Below are positions 21,111-31,925 of a DNA stretch of 64,000 nucleotides, piece by piece. This DNA is from Nelumbo lutea. Its lineage: Eukaryota > Streptophyta > Magnoliopsida > Proteales > Nelumbonaceae. The position numbers were made by a program, and so were the translations under genes. The stretch covers positions 57,590,664 through 57,654,663 of the forward strand of contig JAKGHH010000004.1 in the NCBI GenBank assembly GCA_022828595.1, given 5' to 3'. Position 1 is the stretch's first letter. Each line of letters begins with the position of its first letter. The notes under the pieces were generated by a model, which was not told where the DNA came from, made no database searches, and worked only from the letters and a program-made list of their open reading frames with translations.

Positions 21111-22719
21111 TGATGAACTTACAATTTATCTATAATTTTTGAGGACTTTAGCATGGATTTTTATGCCGGTTTTATTAATTTTTGCCTTAATTTAGCTTAA
21201 TGCTAAGAATAGGTTCAGGGATAATAAATCCAAGAGAAGGAAGGAAAAAGGCAAGAAAAGAAGGTTCAAAAAGACCAATTTCAGTCCAGCCCGGTCGTGG
21301 AAGCAAGAGAGAGCACTTCGGCCCAAAAAGAGCAAGTGAATTCCTTGAGAAAACCCCAGAAAATAAAGCCTAGCTATGAGGAGAATTCGGCCCAGCAAGG
21401 AAGGCCCATTTTTAGCCCAAATAACAGCCTAGAGTGTAGCCCACATGAGCTCAAAAGCAAGCTAAGTTGTAGCCCAAATAGCAGCCCAAAGGGAGCTAGG
21501 GGCGGCAACTTCTAGGAGTTTCTTGAAGAGAAGGAGGGAGCACTCTAGAAGGTTCATGAGGGGTGTAATACACCCCATTCTAGAGGCTTCAAGAAGGGGC
21601 AAGAGCCCCCTTGAAAAACTATATAAGGAGCCTCTAGGAGGGGAGAAAGTTGTTCAATTGCTTGAGAGAAAGGCTCTCCCACTCTTAGAGGTTCAGCCAC
21701 CTTGAGAGAAGAGAAGAGAAGAAGGCTAGGCGCAAGGAAGAAGAAGAAGAAGGGCTGAAGGAAGTTCAAGACAAGCAAGCTAGAAGAAGAAGGTGAGTTC
21801 GAATTGAGGGATTGTGATTCAAAGATTTTTGTAATAAATCATTTGTAGTTTCATTCTCTTTTGATTTGAATTCAGTTTCTTAGTTATATGTTCTTTCTTC
21901 TTTCTCCTTGTTTCCATTCTTCCTTGATGTATTTCAGCTTGTAAAATTTCAGTTCAGCAATCTAATTCTTTTTGATTCATTCAAATGATCATGCATTGTA
22001 CTTGAAGTTTCTTGAATAAGGGTGTGATTGCAGATCAATTCGGCCAACTAACCTTCAAAACTCAGATCTGAATTCTCAGATCTGAGATTGCAAGATCTGA
22101 ATTGCTTGAAAGAGAATTCAGATCTGCAAATTTCAGATTGGGCGAATTAATCTACAGCTTGGAATTCCTAGAGTGCTTGAGAGAGACTCTAGGAATTCAG
22201 ATCTACTATTCAAGAACTGAATTGAGTGCAAGGTTAGAGATAACTTGCACAATTCAGTTGGTGATCAATTCAGATTTGAATTGATGCCTTAGAAGTGTTT
22301 GAAGAAATGCATGCATGGGGATTAGATTCTTGCTAGAGATAGAAGAACCGTCACTCATGCATAGGATGAACATGCGATTGAGAGAGGTTGTTCATGACCT
22401 TGGGGTTTCACCAAACCAAGGCTCAATCATGATTCATTCGAATGATCCAAATTGATAGATTGCTGAATTCTGAGATTGACATTTACTGCTTACTCTTCTA
22501 ACCTGAATTGAAGGCAATTGGACCAATGATTTAGATAGATTTTAATTTAGGATTTCTTAGCTTTCATTAGAGTTTTGATTTATTTGTTGATCAGATAAGA
22601 AATGTTCAATTTAGTATTGGTAATTGTTTCCTAAATCCTCGTGGGAACGATACTTCACTCACTACTTTATTACTTGAACGGCTAGTGCACTTGCTAGTGT
22701 CACAATGAGCCACACATCA
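21111..22719 (+). repeat. G1 3' LTR
   Basis: 1609 bp, from TGATGAACT to CACACATCA, nearly identical to the 5' LTR (a few substitutions and single-base gaps, for example one base missing in the GGAGGCC after the TATA box). High LTR identity indicates a recent insertion. It is followed without a gap by the right half of the split Copia LTR at 22720. Confidence 0.93.
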
Positions 22720-23589
22720 CCACCTTGTAATACCCATGGACTGTGGGCAGATGCAAGATTAGCCCATCAGGCATTATCCTCAATGGTCTTACACTTAACC
22801 TCTCAGCCTATGATGATCATACACTGCCCAACAAGAGAGGACCTCTCCCTCAGCTACAAGGATCCGTGTTGCACTCTTTGCATATATGGATCCTGGGAAT
22901 TAAAACCTTTTGCAAATCATTTTGAAACCATAATGTATATACTTTTATATCTCATATAAAATATATTTTGCAAAACAAATCTCAATGATTGAAATCGGCT
23001 GTCGGCAGTCTTGTTTTCCATCGGTGAGAGTGCATCCCCAATCATTACCTTTGTCTGACAAAGGGGCTGATCTTGTCACTATGATCACCCACTCAGATGA
23101 ATTCTCAGACTGTCCCAACATACCCAGGTTTTGACCCGCTAAGGATCTCACTGATTGGTACATCAAAAACAGCCCAATCCAACACCTAGTGCAGTATCAT
23201 AATCGAGTCTAGGGGTCGAGTGTAACTTTCCAGTTTTGCCTATCAATCTCCAAGGTCCAGGGCAATACTAGAAATCTAGTCCAATTCAAAGATTCTATTA
23301 ATCCTACACTGTATGTGCCTAGGGTCTAAACCTGGTAGCTGAGACAAGCCACCCCAACCGACTTAGTGGCACCATAGTGTCAGCCTTGTCAGGATAGGTG
23401 TCCCCAGACCAACCCACTGGCTGTGAACATTCTAAACTAACACGAGTCTCATTAAGTATCCAGTTTAAGGGTATTACACAGAAACATACTAAGGGAACAT
23501 GAATCAAATATGCACTTTTATTCATTTACAATAAACTCATAAAGTACATCATTTTGATTGAAGCTAAGGGCATACAAAACTGTTTAATA
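22720..23589 (-). repeat. Copia LTR, right piece of C3 3' LTR
   Basis: Continuation of the minus-strand LTR from CCACCTTGTAATACCC to its U3 start. The terminus reads TATTAAACAG on the minus strand instead of TGTTAGACAG. Across its end, reading minus, lie a purine stretch and the end of the Copia polyprotein, so this is the 3' LTR of minus-strand element C3. Reverse frames such as 22945-23166 and 23319-23525 are recurrent LTR noise. Confidence 0.88.
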
Positions 23590-24120
23590 GCTCCAACTTG
23601 CACTTAGGTCCAATCAGGTACTAGCCAGAGTCTCATGCTTTCCACGTGTTTCTCAAACACTTTCTGTGATAGTGGCTTGGTCAATGGGTCTGCTACATTT
23701 TCCACTGAAGCTACCTTCTGAATCAGTACGTCCCCTCTACCAACAATCTCCATAAGTACATGGTATTTCCTCTCGATGTGCTTCGAATTCGAGTGGGCTC
23801 GTGGCTCCTTTGCCTAAGCAATAGCACCATTGTTGTCACACAACAATGGGATGGGTGATGTGCTGGACGGAACTACTCCCAACTCGTGAATGAACTTTTT
23901 CATCCACACGACTTCTTTGGCAGCCTCACTTGCGGCAATGTACTAGACCTCGGTCGTCGAGTCTGCAGTGGACCCCTTTTCCAGCAAACAGCACATGATC
24001 GTATCGTGAAAACATATCCAGATGTAGACTTTCTATCATCTAGATCCGACTGGAAATCGGCATCTGTATACCCTTGAATCTGTAGTGAATTACCATCGAA
24101 TACTAGACAAAACTCTTTTG
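23590..24120 (-). pseudogene. C3 RNase H C-terminus, minus strand
   Basis: Minus-strand copia RNase H, the only coding part left of C3. Reading from 24120 down are the DKRVLSSIR region, text matching EYIAASEAAKEVVWMKKFIH, CDNNGAIA, HSNSKHIERKYHVL, VASVENVADPLTKPLSQK, and the polyprotein end near 23600. TAG/TAA codons interrupt it, for example at the Gln of IAQAKEP. The segment stops at 24120 (complement of GACAAAAG) and turns directly into a plus-strand LTR start, so the upstream RT is missing. Confidence 0.85.
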
Positions 24121-24159
24121 TCTAAATGATGTACTTTAGACATAATAACAAGTGGGAGC
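24121..24159 (+). other. Head-to-head junction fragment with PPT-like end
   Basis: 39 bp between minus-strand C3 coding sequence and a plus-strand LTR. The first part (AATGATGTACTTTA) matches a piece of the Copia LTR start. The end ACAAGTGGGAGC matches the polypurine tract expected before a 3' LTR. The join is a rearrangement point rather than a clean insertion. Confidence 0.55.
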
Positions 24160-25895
24160 TGTTAGACAGTTTTGTATGCCCTTAGCTTCAATCAAAATGA
24201 TGTACTTTATTAGTTTATTGTAAATGAATAAAAGTGCATATTTGATTCATGTTCCCTTGGTATGTTTCTGTGTAATACCCTTAAACTGGACACTTAATGA
24301 GACTCATGTTAGTTTAGAATGTTCACAGCCAATGGGTGGGTCTGGGGAGACCTATCCTGACAAGGATGACACTGTGGTGCCACCAAGTCGGTTGGGGTGG
24401 CTGGTCTCAGCTACGGGGTGAGACCCTAAGCACATACAGTGTGAGATTAATTGAATCTTTGAACTAGACCAGATTTCTAGTATTGCCCTGGACTTTGGAG
24501 ATTGATGGGAAAAACTGGAAAGTTACACCTGACCCCTAGACTCGATTATGATACAGCACTAGGTGTTGGATTGGACTATCTTTGAGGTACCAATCAGTGA
24601 GATCCTTAGCGGGGGTCAAAACCTGGGTATGTTGGGACAGTCTGAGAATTCATCTGAGTGGGTGATCATAGTGACAGGATCAGCCCCTTTGTCGGACAAA
24701 GGTAATGATTGGGGATGCACTCTCACTGATGGAAACCAAGACTGCCGGCAGTTGATTTCAATCGTTGAAATTTGTTTTTGTAAAATATATTTTATATGAG
24801 ATATAAAAGTATATAAATTATGGTTTCGAAACGATTTGCAAAAGGTTTTAATTCCCGGGATCCATACTTGAGAGAGTGCAACACTGTTCCTTGCAGCCGA
24901 GGGAGAGGTACTCTCTTGTCGGGCAATGTATGATCATTATGGGCTGAGAGGTTACGTGTAAGGCCATTGAAGATAATGCCTGATGGGCTAATCTTGCATC
25001 TGTCCACAGTCCCTAGGTGTTACAATAACCCTAAATGGGCCTTAAGCCCATTTCGAACTGGGCTAATTTGATTAGTCATTAAGGGGCGAATTCTGAGATA
25101 AGATCAGTAGATTGGATTGGACCCACACCCTATCCACTCAGAGAGTCCAAGATCTAAATGAGATTTAGATCTGGAAACTTCCTAATTAGATTAGGAGATG
25201 GCTGATCTAATCTGCATATAAGATAAGGATTATCCCTTATCTTAAAGGGACTTCTAATCCAGATATGATTTGGGTTAGCAACTCCTAATGGAATTAATAG
25301 CTGATCCCTTTAAGTCGATAAAAGGAAGAGGGGGTAACAGCCTTTAGAAACATCACAACAGACAACCAACAATCTTGTCTTCAGAGCTGAGATCACAGAA
25401 GAGAGAATTTTTTACCCTGCAAATACTCTCTAACCGCCTCCTTCCTGTAGCCGCCGCCTATAGTACTTCGATCTCCATTCCTTGGGAGAAATTGAGATTG
25501 GATCTTGATTCCAATCTTTTGGAGAAAAGATTGGTAGGAGTTGTAATCACAAGCCGTCCAGGTGATTCTTGAGAAGGATCAAGTTCTTTTGGAAGTACAC
25601 TACTGATTCTGCTCCACCCTACACTACGCCATCTTCAGTGGGAGAAGATTTTGGATCCTACCTTGGGCGTGAACACCTCCATTGAGAGATATTGTTTCTC
25701 TGTATCAAGTATTATCTCTCCCTACTCTTTTTGGTTCAGATCTGGTTCAGTTTATGGTTCAAGAATGATCCTTAAAAATATGATTTTCTAAATAGGGAAA
25801 TCGATTCCCAGTTGAAGGGAGAGAAAAATTTTTGAAATTTACCCCCTTATTCCGCAATCTTTGGGCGTCCATGTGATGGATTTCATATCCCTTCA
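24160..25895 (+). repeat. C4 5' LTR, internally deleted
   Basis: From TGTTAGACAG to ATCCCTTCA, 1736 bp. Relative to 26184-28130 it lacks about 240 bp after GTGTTACAA (about 25025), the part that starts GGTGGCTTGGCCCAG. The end is followed by one base and a Met-tRNA primer site, which identifies it as a 5' LTR. A purine-rich tract precedes its start, which is unusual for a 5' LTR and reflects the rearranged junction. Confidence 0.88.
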
Positions 25896-25896
25896 G

Positions 25897-25913
25897 TGGC
25901 ATCAGAGTCATTG
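25897..25913 (+). other. C4 primer binding site (initiator Met tRNA type)
   Basis: TGGCATCAGAGTCATTG, one base after the LTR end. The better preserved versions in C5 (complement of 42021-42037, TGGTATCAGAGCCATGG) and at 33104-33120 show the standard plant copia initiator-Met primer site. This copy has three changes. Confidence 0.85.
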
Positions 25914-26183
25914 TTCAAATCTTGAACCATTCTATTTCAGATCTGAACCTGCGCAAATAGGGAGAAGGCGTTCTACCCAATTTGCACAGATATGGGTTTT
26001 CGGAAATTTGTTCCCAAAATAGATGGGCAAATAATCTGATATTATTTTTAAATAAATCTGATTATTATTTAGAATAGTTCTTTATAATTTTCTTGATTTA
26101 TGGGCTGTTCGTACAAGAGGAGATCAAACTCTTGGTTTGCACAGGGAGAACTACAAGATTTACAGTTTATTGAATTTATTTAT
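25914..26183 (+). other. C4 leader, part before the solo LTR
   Basis: Non-coding leader: TCAAATCTTGAACC, then CTGCGCAAATAGGGAGAAGG and an AT-rich part. The same leader appears on the minus strand at 32704-33103 and 40263-42020. It ends with TTTAT, the left target repeat of the solo LTR. No gene is seen. Confidence 0.8.
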
Positions 26184-28130
26184 TGTTAGACAGTTTTGTA
26201 TGCCCTAAGCTTCAATCAAATTGATGTACTTTATGAGTTTATTGTAAATGAATAGAAGTGCATATTTTATTCATGTTCCCTTGGTATGTTTCTGTGTAAT
26301 ACCCTTAAACTAGACACTTAATGAGACTCGTGTTAGTTTAGAATGCTCACAGCCAGTAGGTCAGTCTGGGAGACCTATCCTGACAAAGCTGACACTGTGG
26401 TGCCACCAAGTCGGTTGGGGTGGCTTGTCTCAGCTACCGGGGTGAGACCCTAGGCACATACAGTGTGGGATTAATTGAATATTTGAACTGGACCAGATTT
26501 CTAGTATTGCCCTGGACCTTGGAGATTGATGGGCAATACTGGAAAGTTACACCCGACCCCTATACTCGATTATGATACTGCACTAGGTGTCGAATTGGGT
26601 TGTCTTTGATATACCAATCAGTGAGATCCCTAGCGGGGGTCAAAACCTGGGTATGTTGGGACAGTCTGAGAATTCATTTGAGTGGGTGATCATAGTGACA
26701 GGATCAACCCCTTTGTCGGACAAAGGTAATGTTCGGAGATGCACTCTCATTGATGGAAACCAAGACTACCGGCAGCCGATTTCAAACGTTGAGATTTGTT
26801 TTGCAAAATATATTTTATATGAGAAATAAAAAGTATATATGTTAATGGTTTTGAAATGTTTGCAAAAGGTTTTAATTCCCGGGATCCATACTTGAGAGAG
26901 TGCAACACTGTTCCTAGCAGCCGAGGGAGAGGTCCTCTCTTGTCGGGCAGTGTATGATCATTATGGGCTGAGAGGTTAAGTGTAAGGCCATTGAGGATAA
27001 TACCTGATGGGCTAATCTTGCATCTGCCCACAGTCCCTAGGTGTTACAAGGTGGCTTGGCCCAGGGACCACTTAGGGTAAGTGTTGGGCCCATAGAGCCC
27101 ATCTGATGGGTTTCAGGGGGTGCACTGTCCATAACAGTGTATTCGGCCGGGCCTTGTAACAAAGGCTGGGCTGAACCCATGTGGCTGATGTGTAGATCAA
27201 TGTTTGGGTCCCACGCCATACAAGGAAGCCCAACTGGGCAGCAGCTTGGAAGGTTTAATGAATACATAACCTAAATGGGCCTTAAGCCCATTTCAAACTG
27301 GGCTAATTTGATTAGTCTTTAAGGGGAGAATTCTGAGATTATATCAGCTAATAGGATTGGGCCCACACCCTATCCACTCAGAGAGTCCAAGATCTAAATG
27401 AGATTTAGATTTGGATACTTCCTAATTAGATTAGGAACTGGCTGATCTAATATGTAGATAAGATAAGGTTTATCAGTTATCTTAAAGGGACTTCTAATCC
27501 AGATATGATTTGGGTTAGCAACTCCTAATGGGATTAGGAGCTGATCCCTTTAAGTCGATAAAAGGAAGAGGGGGCGGCAGCCTTTAGACACACAATCACC
27601 AGCAACAGTCTTGTCTTTAGAGCTGAGATCACAGAGGAGAGAATTCTGCACACTGCAAATTCTCTCTAACCGCCTTCTTCCTACAGCCGCCGCCTATAGC
27701 AGTTCGATCACCATTGATTGGGAGAAATCAAGATCAGATCTTGATTTCAATCTTTTGGAGAAAAGATTGGAAGGAGTTGTATTCACTAGCCGCCCAGGTG
27801 ATTCTTGGGAAGAATCAAGTTCTTAGGAAGGACACTGTTGATTCTACTCCACCTGCACTGCGCCATTTTTAGTAGGAGCAGATTTTGGTTTCTACCTTGG
27901 GCGTGAACACCTCCGTTGAGAGATATTATTTCTCTGTATCAAGTATTATCTCTCTCTCCTCCTTTTGGTTCAGATCTTGTTCAGTTTATGGTTCAAGAAT
28001 GATCCTTGAAAATATGATTTTCTAAATAGGGAATTTGATTCCCAATTGAAGGGAAAGAAAAATTTGTGAAATTCGCCCCCCCTTTATTCGGCAATCTTGG
28101 GCGTCCATATGATCGTTTCCTATCCTTTCC
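26184..28130 (+). mobile_element. Solo Copia LTR with TTTAT duplication in C4 leader
   Basis: 1947-bp LTR starting TGTTAGACAG and ending CCTATCCTTTCC (the last base of the usual CA is changed). Perfect direct repeats TTTAT flank it (26179-26183 and 28131-28135). The uninterrupted leader in C5 reads GAATTTATTACATTTGG at this place, which confirms the target site. This is the fullest plus-strand LTR here and serves as a reference for the deleted ones. Frames at 26587-26829 and 27611-27826 are LTR noise. Confidence 0.92.
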
Positions 28131-29650
28131 TTTATTACATTTGGTCTGTAAATAATTTATTTTTTATTTTTTATTTTTAGACTTAATGTATAGGCATTCG
28201 ATCTGATGTAATAATTAATAGAAATAGGATTTCTATTTTTTTTTAATTTTGGATTGAAGATGGCAGCGCAGAGAAGGAGATTTCATAGATGGGAGATTCG
28301 CTATTTGCGATTTGCAGTTTAAGAAACTGCAATCTGTGATCTAACCTTTGTTTTGCAGGATGGAGTGTGCGAACAGCCTTGATTAACTGATTCTTGTTTT
28401 TCTTTTATCAGTTATTTAATTTCAGATTATTTTCATGAATTAAGGATTTAATTAAAAATCAAACCTTAAACCCATTCGAACCAAGATTGGTTCAAACTGT
28501 TTGGACCAAATCTAGGGTTTAATCAAAGCTGAAAGTCAGCCCTAATTTTCCCACTAATGGGCCTGAGGATTGATATTTAATTAAATGGTTAATTTGGCCC
28601 AACCTGTAAAGGGTCAGTTTTAAATAGTTAAAACTTCAAAAAGCCCAATTTAAAGGATAAAGCTATATGGGTCGAACTGGGTAACCCTAATTCAGCCCAT
28701 ATACCTAGATAATATTAATGGTTAATATTATAGAGTTTTAATGGGCTTCCAATGGGCCTTACTGATAATTAATTGATTGGATCAATTTATCCCTGCATGA
28801 GTTGTATGGATGTGTGATGTGCTGCGTACATGGGCCATAAGTACTTGGCCCATGTTCATTCGACAGTGGCTCTTGCGCACACCATGGCTGAATGCACATC
28901 ATTGCCATGGTGTCCCTTTTGGTCATTGGATGACCTTGCTCAGTGGTGGGCCCCACACCTCATCAAGAGTTATGTGCGGAACCCTAGCCGATTAAAGGCC
29001 CAGCAAAATCTGGCTTTATGAAAGTCAGTGGGAACCACTTTCGTTTGACCTAAATCAAACTAAGGTGTAATTAACTGTTCCCTCCAGGTAATATGAGTGC
29101 AAGTGATAGGGAGATTCATATGATGAACTCTCTAAAGGCCTTCCATCATTAGCATGAGGATGGGTCCTTCAGTAATGAGGAAACGCACTAGAAAATGGGC
29201 TATCCATTTGCTGTTGGGCTTGTCTAAGTGTTTCCTAAGATGATAGGGGCGTCATAGACCGATGTAGGAGGGGCTTCACCAGAAAATTTGAACTCTCTCA
29301 TGGTACCTTGGCGTTCACGAATATGATAGGTAAGCACTCACTGGACAGAATTGTTTACCTGAAAACGGCTCTGAACCTTGTCGGATAGAGGCCAAAGGGA
29401 AAGTTCATATGATGAGTGGATATGATCTTTCACAGAAAGATGGTGGGGTTATGCAGCTGAAACTGTTGGCTCCATGCATCCTATGTGATTTCCCACATTT
29501 CAAAAGACAGTCCGTAGTCTCCATCACGGAGAAAGGAGGGAAATCTCAGAGATGATTAAATGGAAAAGGATCATAGATTAAAATCCATATCTATGAAATG
29601 AACATGAATCAAATTAGGTTGTGGACTGTTGTTTGTTCTTTTATCAGAAA
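28131..29650 (+). other. C4 leader, main part, non-coding
   Basis: About 1.5 kb between the solo LTR and gag. Blocks conserved with the minus copies at 35989-36650 and 40263-41760 include ATGGCAGCGCAGAGAAGGAG (about 28259), AATGGGCCTGAGG, GCACATCATTGCCATGG, GGAACCACTTTCGTTTGACC and CTATCCATTTGCTGTTGGGC. Short frames (28759-28956, 28810-28995) are not conserved as proteins among the copies. I see no gene here. Confidence 0.7.
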
Positions 29651-30420
29651 ATGGCTAACGGATCTTTTGCAAAGCTTCTTGATGACAACAAGCTTAAGGG
29701 CCCAAACTATGCCGACTGGTACAGGAACCTTATGCTGGTCCTAGCTTCTGAAAAGCTGGACAATGTGGCAAAGAATCCTGCCCCGGAGCATCCGGGAGAC
29801 AGGGCTTCTGAGGCCCGAAGGAGAGACTATCAGGAATGGGAGGAGAAGAACTCCCTAGCCTAGTGTTACATCATTGCCTCTTTGGACAATCCAATATAGA
29901 GGCAGTTCAATAAGATCGAACTTGCCAAGGACATATTGGACAGCCTGAGGACGATGTATGAAGAGCAGAATCGTTCTACTCGACAAAAGATCTTGAAACA
30001 GTTCATGACCACTCAAATGTCCAAGGGCCAACAAATTCACGATCATTGTCTTCGAATGATGGGTTATATCAATGAACTGGAGGCTCTTGGATCCGGGCTG
30101 GACCTTTCAACCCAGATAGATGCTATCCTTAATTTTTTGCCTCCTTCCTTTAATCCGTTCATAATGAATTATAATATGAACAAGCTAATTGTCAGCTTGC
30201 AAGAGCTCAGCAATATGTTGCAAAGAGTCGAAGAACTGATTAGAAAGGATGAGCCTGTAGCTATGCTTGTTGAAGCTAGCAAAATGGGCAAGAGAAAGAG
30301 GAAGGCAAAGAAGCCTCAGAAGAAAGCCACTAAGGGCAAGAAGTAGAAGAAAGACAAAGCATCGGAAGTCTGTCACTTTTGCAAGAAGACCGGCCACTGG
30401 AAAATGAATTGTCCTGCTTA
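29651..30420 (+). pseudogene. gag: C4 gag
   Basis: Copia Gag with the start ATG at 29651 (MANGSFAKLLDDNKLKGPNY), followed by ADWYRNLMLVLASEKL. A UBN2-like capsid region follows from about 29930 (LRTMYEEQNRSTRQ, HDHCLRMMGYINELEALGSG), then the NMNKLIVSLQELSNMLQ segment, a basic linker, and a complete knuckle C-x2-C-x4-H-x4-C (Cys-His-Phe-Cys..His-Trp-Lys-Met-Asn-Cys, about 30370-30415). Stops are TAG at 29861-29863 (Arg in C5), TAG near 29896 (Gln in C5) and TAG at 30346-30348 (Gln in C5), all explainable by transitions. Gag would form the particle. Confidence 0.88.
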
Positions 30421-30900
30421 CCCGGAATCCAAGAAAGGTAATTTCGAAACTTGTGTTATAGAAACCAATTTATTGGTAGCTTCCGCGTCCTGGTGTATTG
30501 ACTCCGGGGCTTCAACTCATGCGTGTAACTCACTGCAGGGGTTCAAGGTAAGCAGAAGGATGAGTGAAGGAGAAGTCACTCTCTACTTGGGGACTACTAC
30601 AACTGTTGCAGCTGCGGCAAAAGGAACCGTGGAGTTAATTTTTATAGAAGGAAAATTTGTACTCAAAGATTATCTTTATGTACAAAACATAAGAAGAAAT
30701 TTGATTTCTGTTTCAAAACTGTTTGCAGATGGTTATTCTGTCTTCTTTAGTAATATGATTACTATTAAAAAAATAACAGATTCATCGCATACGAGGAACT
30801 GGAGAACGGTTTCTATGTTCTACATCCTTCTCTAGAAACTAACATAACCAAAACTACGTCGGCTGAAATCCCCAAGAAGAGAGCCCGTGATACAGTTAAT
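30421..30900 (+). pseudogene. C4 protease and GAG-pre-integrase start
   Basis: In frame with the knuckle: ESKKGNFETCVIETNLLVAS, then SWCIDSGASTHACNSLQGF with the retropepsin active-site Asp (about 30498), then RRMSEGEVTLYLGTTTTV and LRRNLISVSKL-like text. Near 30772 a base change in an A-run shifts the frame, leaving an unrelated tail to 30835. The remaining part up to NPTCL is readable in another frame. Confidence 0.86.
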
Positions 30901-31925
30901 CCCACGTGTCTGGCATTACTGACATGGCCACATCGGTGTTGACCGAATCACAAGGTTGGTAAAGGATGGTCCTTTGGATTTTCTAACTGTAGAAGATCTT
31001 CCCACCTATGAGCCTTGCCTACAAGGCAAGATGACGAAACGGCCATTTGACGGTAAGCCTGAAAGATGTACAGGCACACTTGACCTAATACATATTGATG
31101 TATGTGGTCCCCTGAGTGTTAGGATACGAAATCAACATATGTATTTCATCACCTTCACAGATGATTTCTCACGATATGGTTACATGTACCTAATGAGACA
31201 CGTCTGAATCTTTTGAAAAGTTCAAAGAGTTTAGACAAGAGATCGAGAAACAGTTGGGGAGATAAATTAAAGCCCTTCAGTCTGATCGAGGTGGCGAGTA
31301 TCTCTCTGTCGAATTCAGGGACTACTTAAAGGACAATGGGATAGTATCACAATTTGCTCCTCCTGCTACACCACAACTTAACGGTGTCTCAGAGAGGAGG
31401 AATAGGGCCTTATTGGATATAGTCCAGTCACTTCTCATACACTCAGAACCCCACATCCTTTTGGGGTTATGCATTAGAGACTGCGATTTACTTGCTGAAT
31501 CGGGTTCCAACCAAATCGGTTCCGAACACTCCATATGAACTTTGGAATGGAAAGAAACCAAGTGTCAGACACTTGAATATTTGGGGTTGTCCAACACACG
31601 TTAAAAGAACGAGTGCAGACAAGTTGGAATCCAAGACCAGCCGTTGCTTATTTGTAGGCTACCCAAAAGGCTCTGTAGGTTACCTATTCTATGACCTAAG
31701 TGAGCAGAAAGTGTTCTGCAGTCGAAATGCCCAATTCTTGGAGACCGATTACATCCTGGACACCCATCGTCAGGAAATTGATCTTGATGAGGAAAGCTCA
31801 GGAGCAGTGGGAGATGTTCCACAAGTTCCAGGTAGTGACCAACCTAGAAGATCTACTCGGGTATCTAGGCCACCAGTCCATTATTGTTATGACCAGGATA
31901 GTTACCTGGTGGAAACCTTGACTAG
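30901..31925 (+). pseudogene. C4 integrase
   Basis: TGA at 30920-30922 replaces the Arg codon of the HYRLGH motif. The open frame 30956-31207 shows VEDLPTYEPCLQGKM (first Cys of the Cys pair is Tyr), LDLIHIDVCGPLS with the first Asp, and DDFSRYGYMYLMRH. Four bases are missing at about 31203. Then come SDRGGEYLS (second Asp, about 31285) and VSERRN (Glu). The C-terminal part 31492-31941 reads LNRVPTKSVPNTPYELWNGK, then RHLNIWGCPTHVKRTSADKL, LFVGYPKGSVGYLFYD and SSGAVGDVPQVPGSDQPRRS, the linker before RT. About 70 bp of that linker are deleted near 31930. Confidence 0.87.

Larger units (their letters stand above)
14240..22719 (+). mobile_element. G1: complete non-autonomous gypsy element with gag only
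   Basis: An 8.5-kb element with two near-identical LTRs (14240-15850 and 21111-22719; about ten differences by eye), a TGG-type primer site, a 2.65-kb non-coding leader, a gag gene, a 1.3-kb non-coding 3' region and a polypurine tract. Nothing resembling protease, RT, RNase H or integrase is present between 19824 and 21110. This is the structure described for terminal-repeat retrotransposons with a GAG domain (TR-GAG) in plants. It sits inside a Copia LTR, and both junctions are base-exact. No 5-bp target duplication is seen (CCAAG left, CCACC right). Confidence 0.9.

Noticed and set aside
28259..28960. Possible small gene in the Copia leader (28759-28995)
   Set aside because: The corresponding minus-strand leaders at 35989-36650 and 40665-41320 do not keep a common frame.
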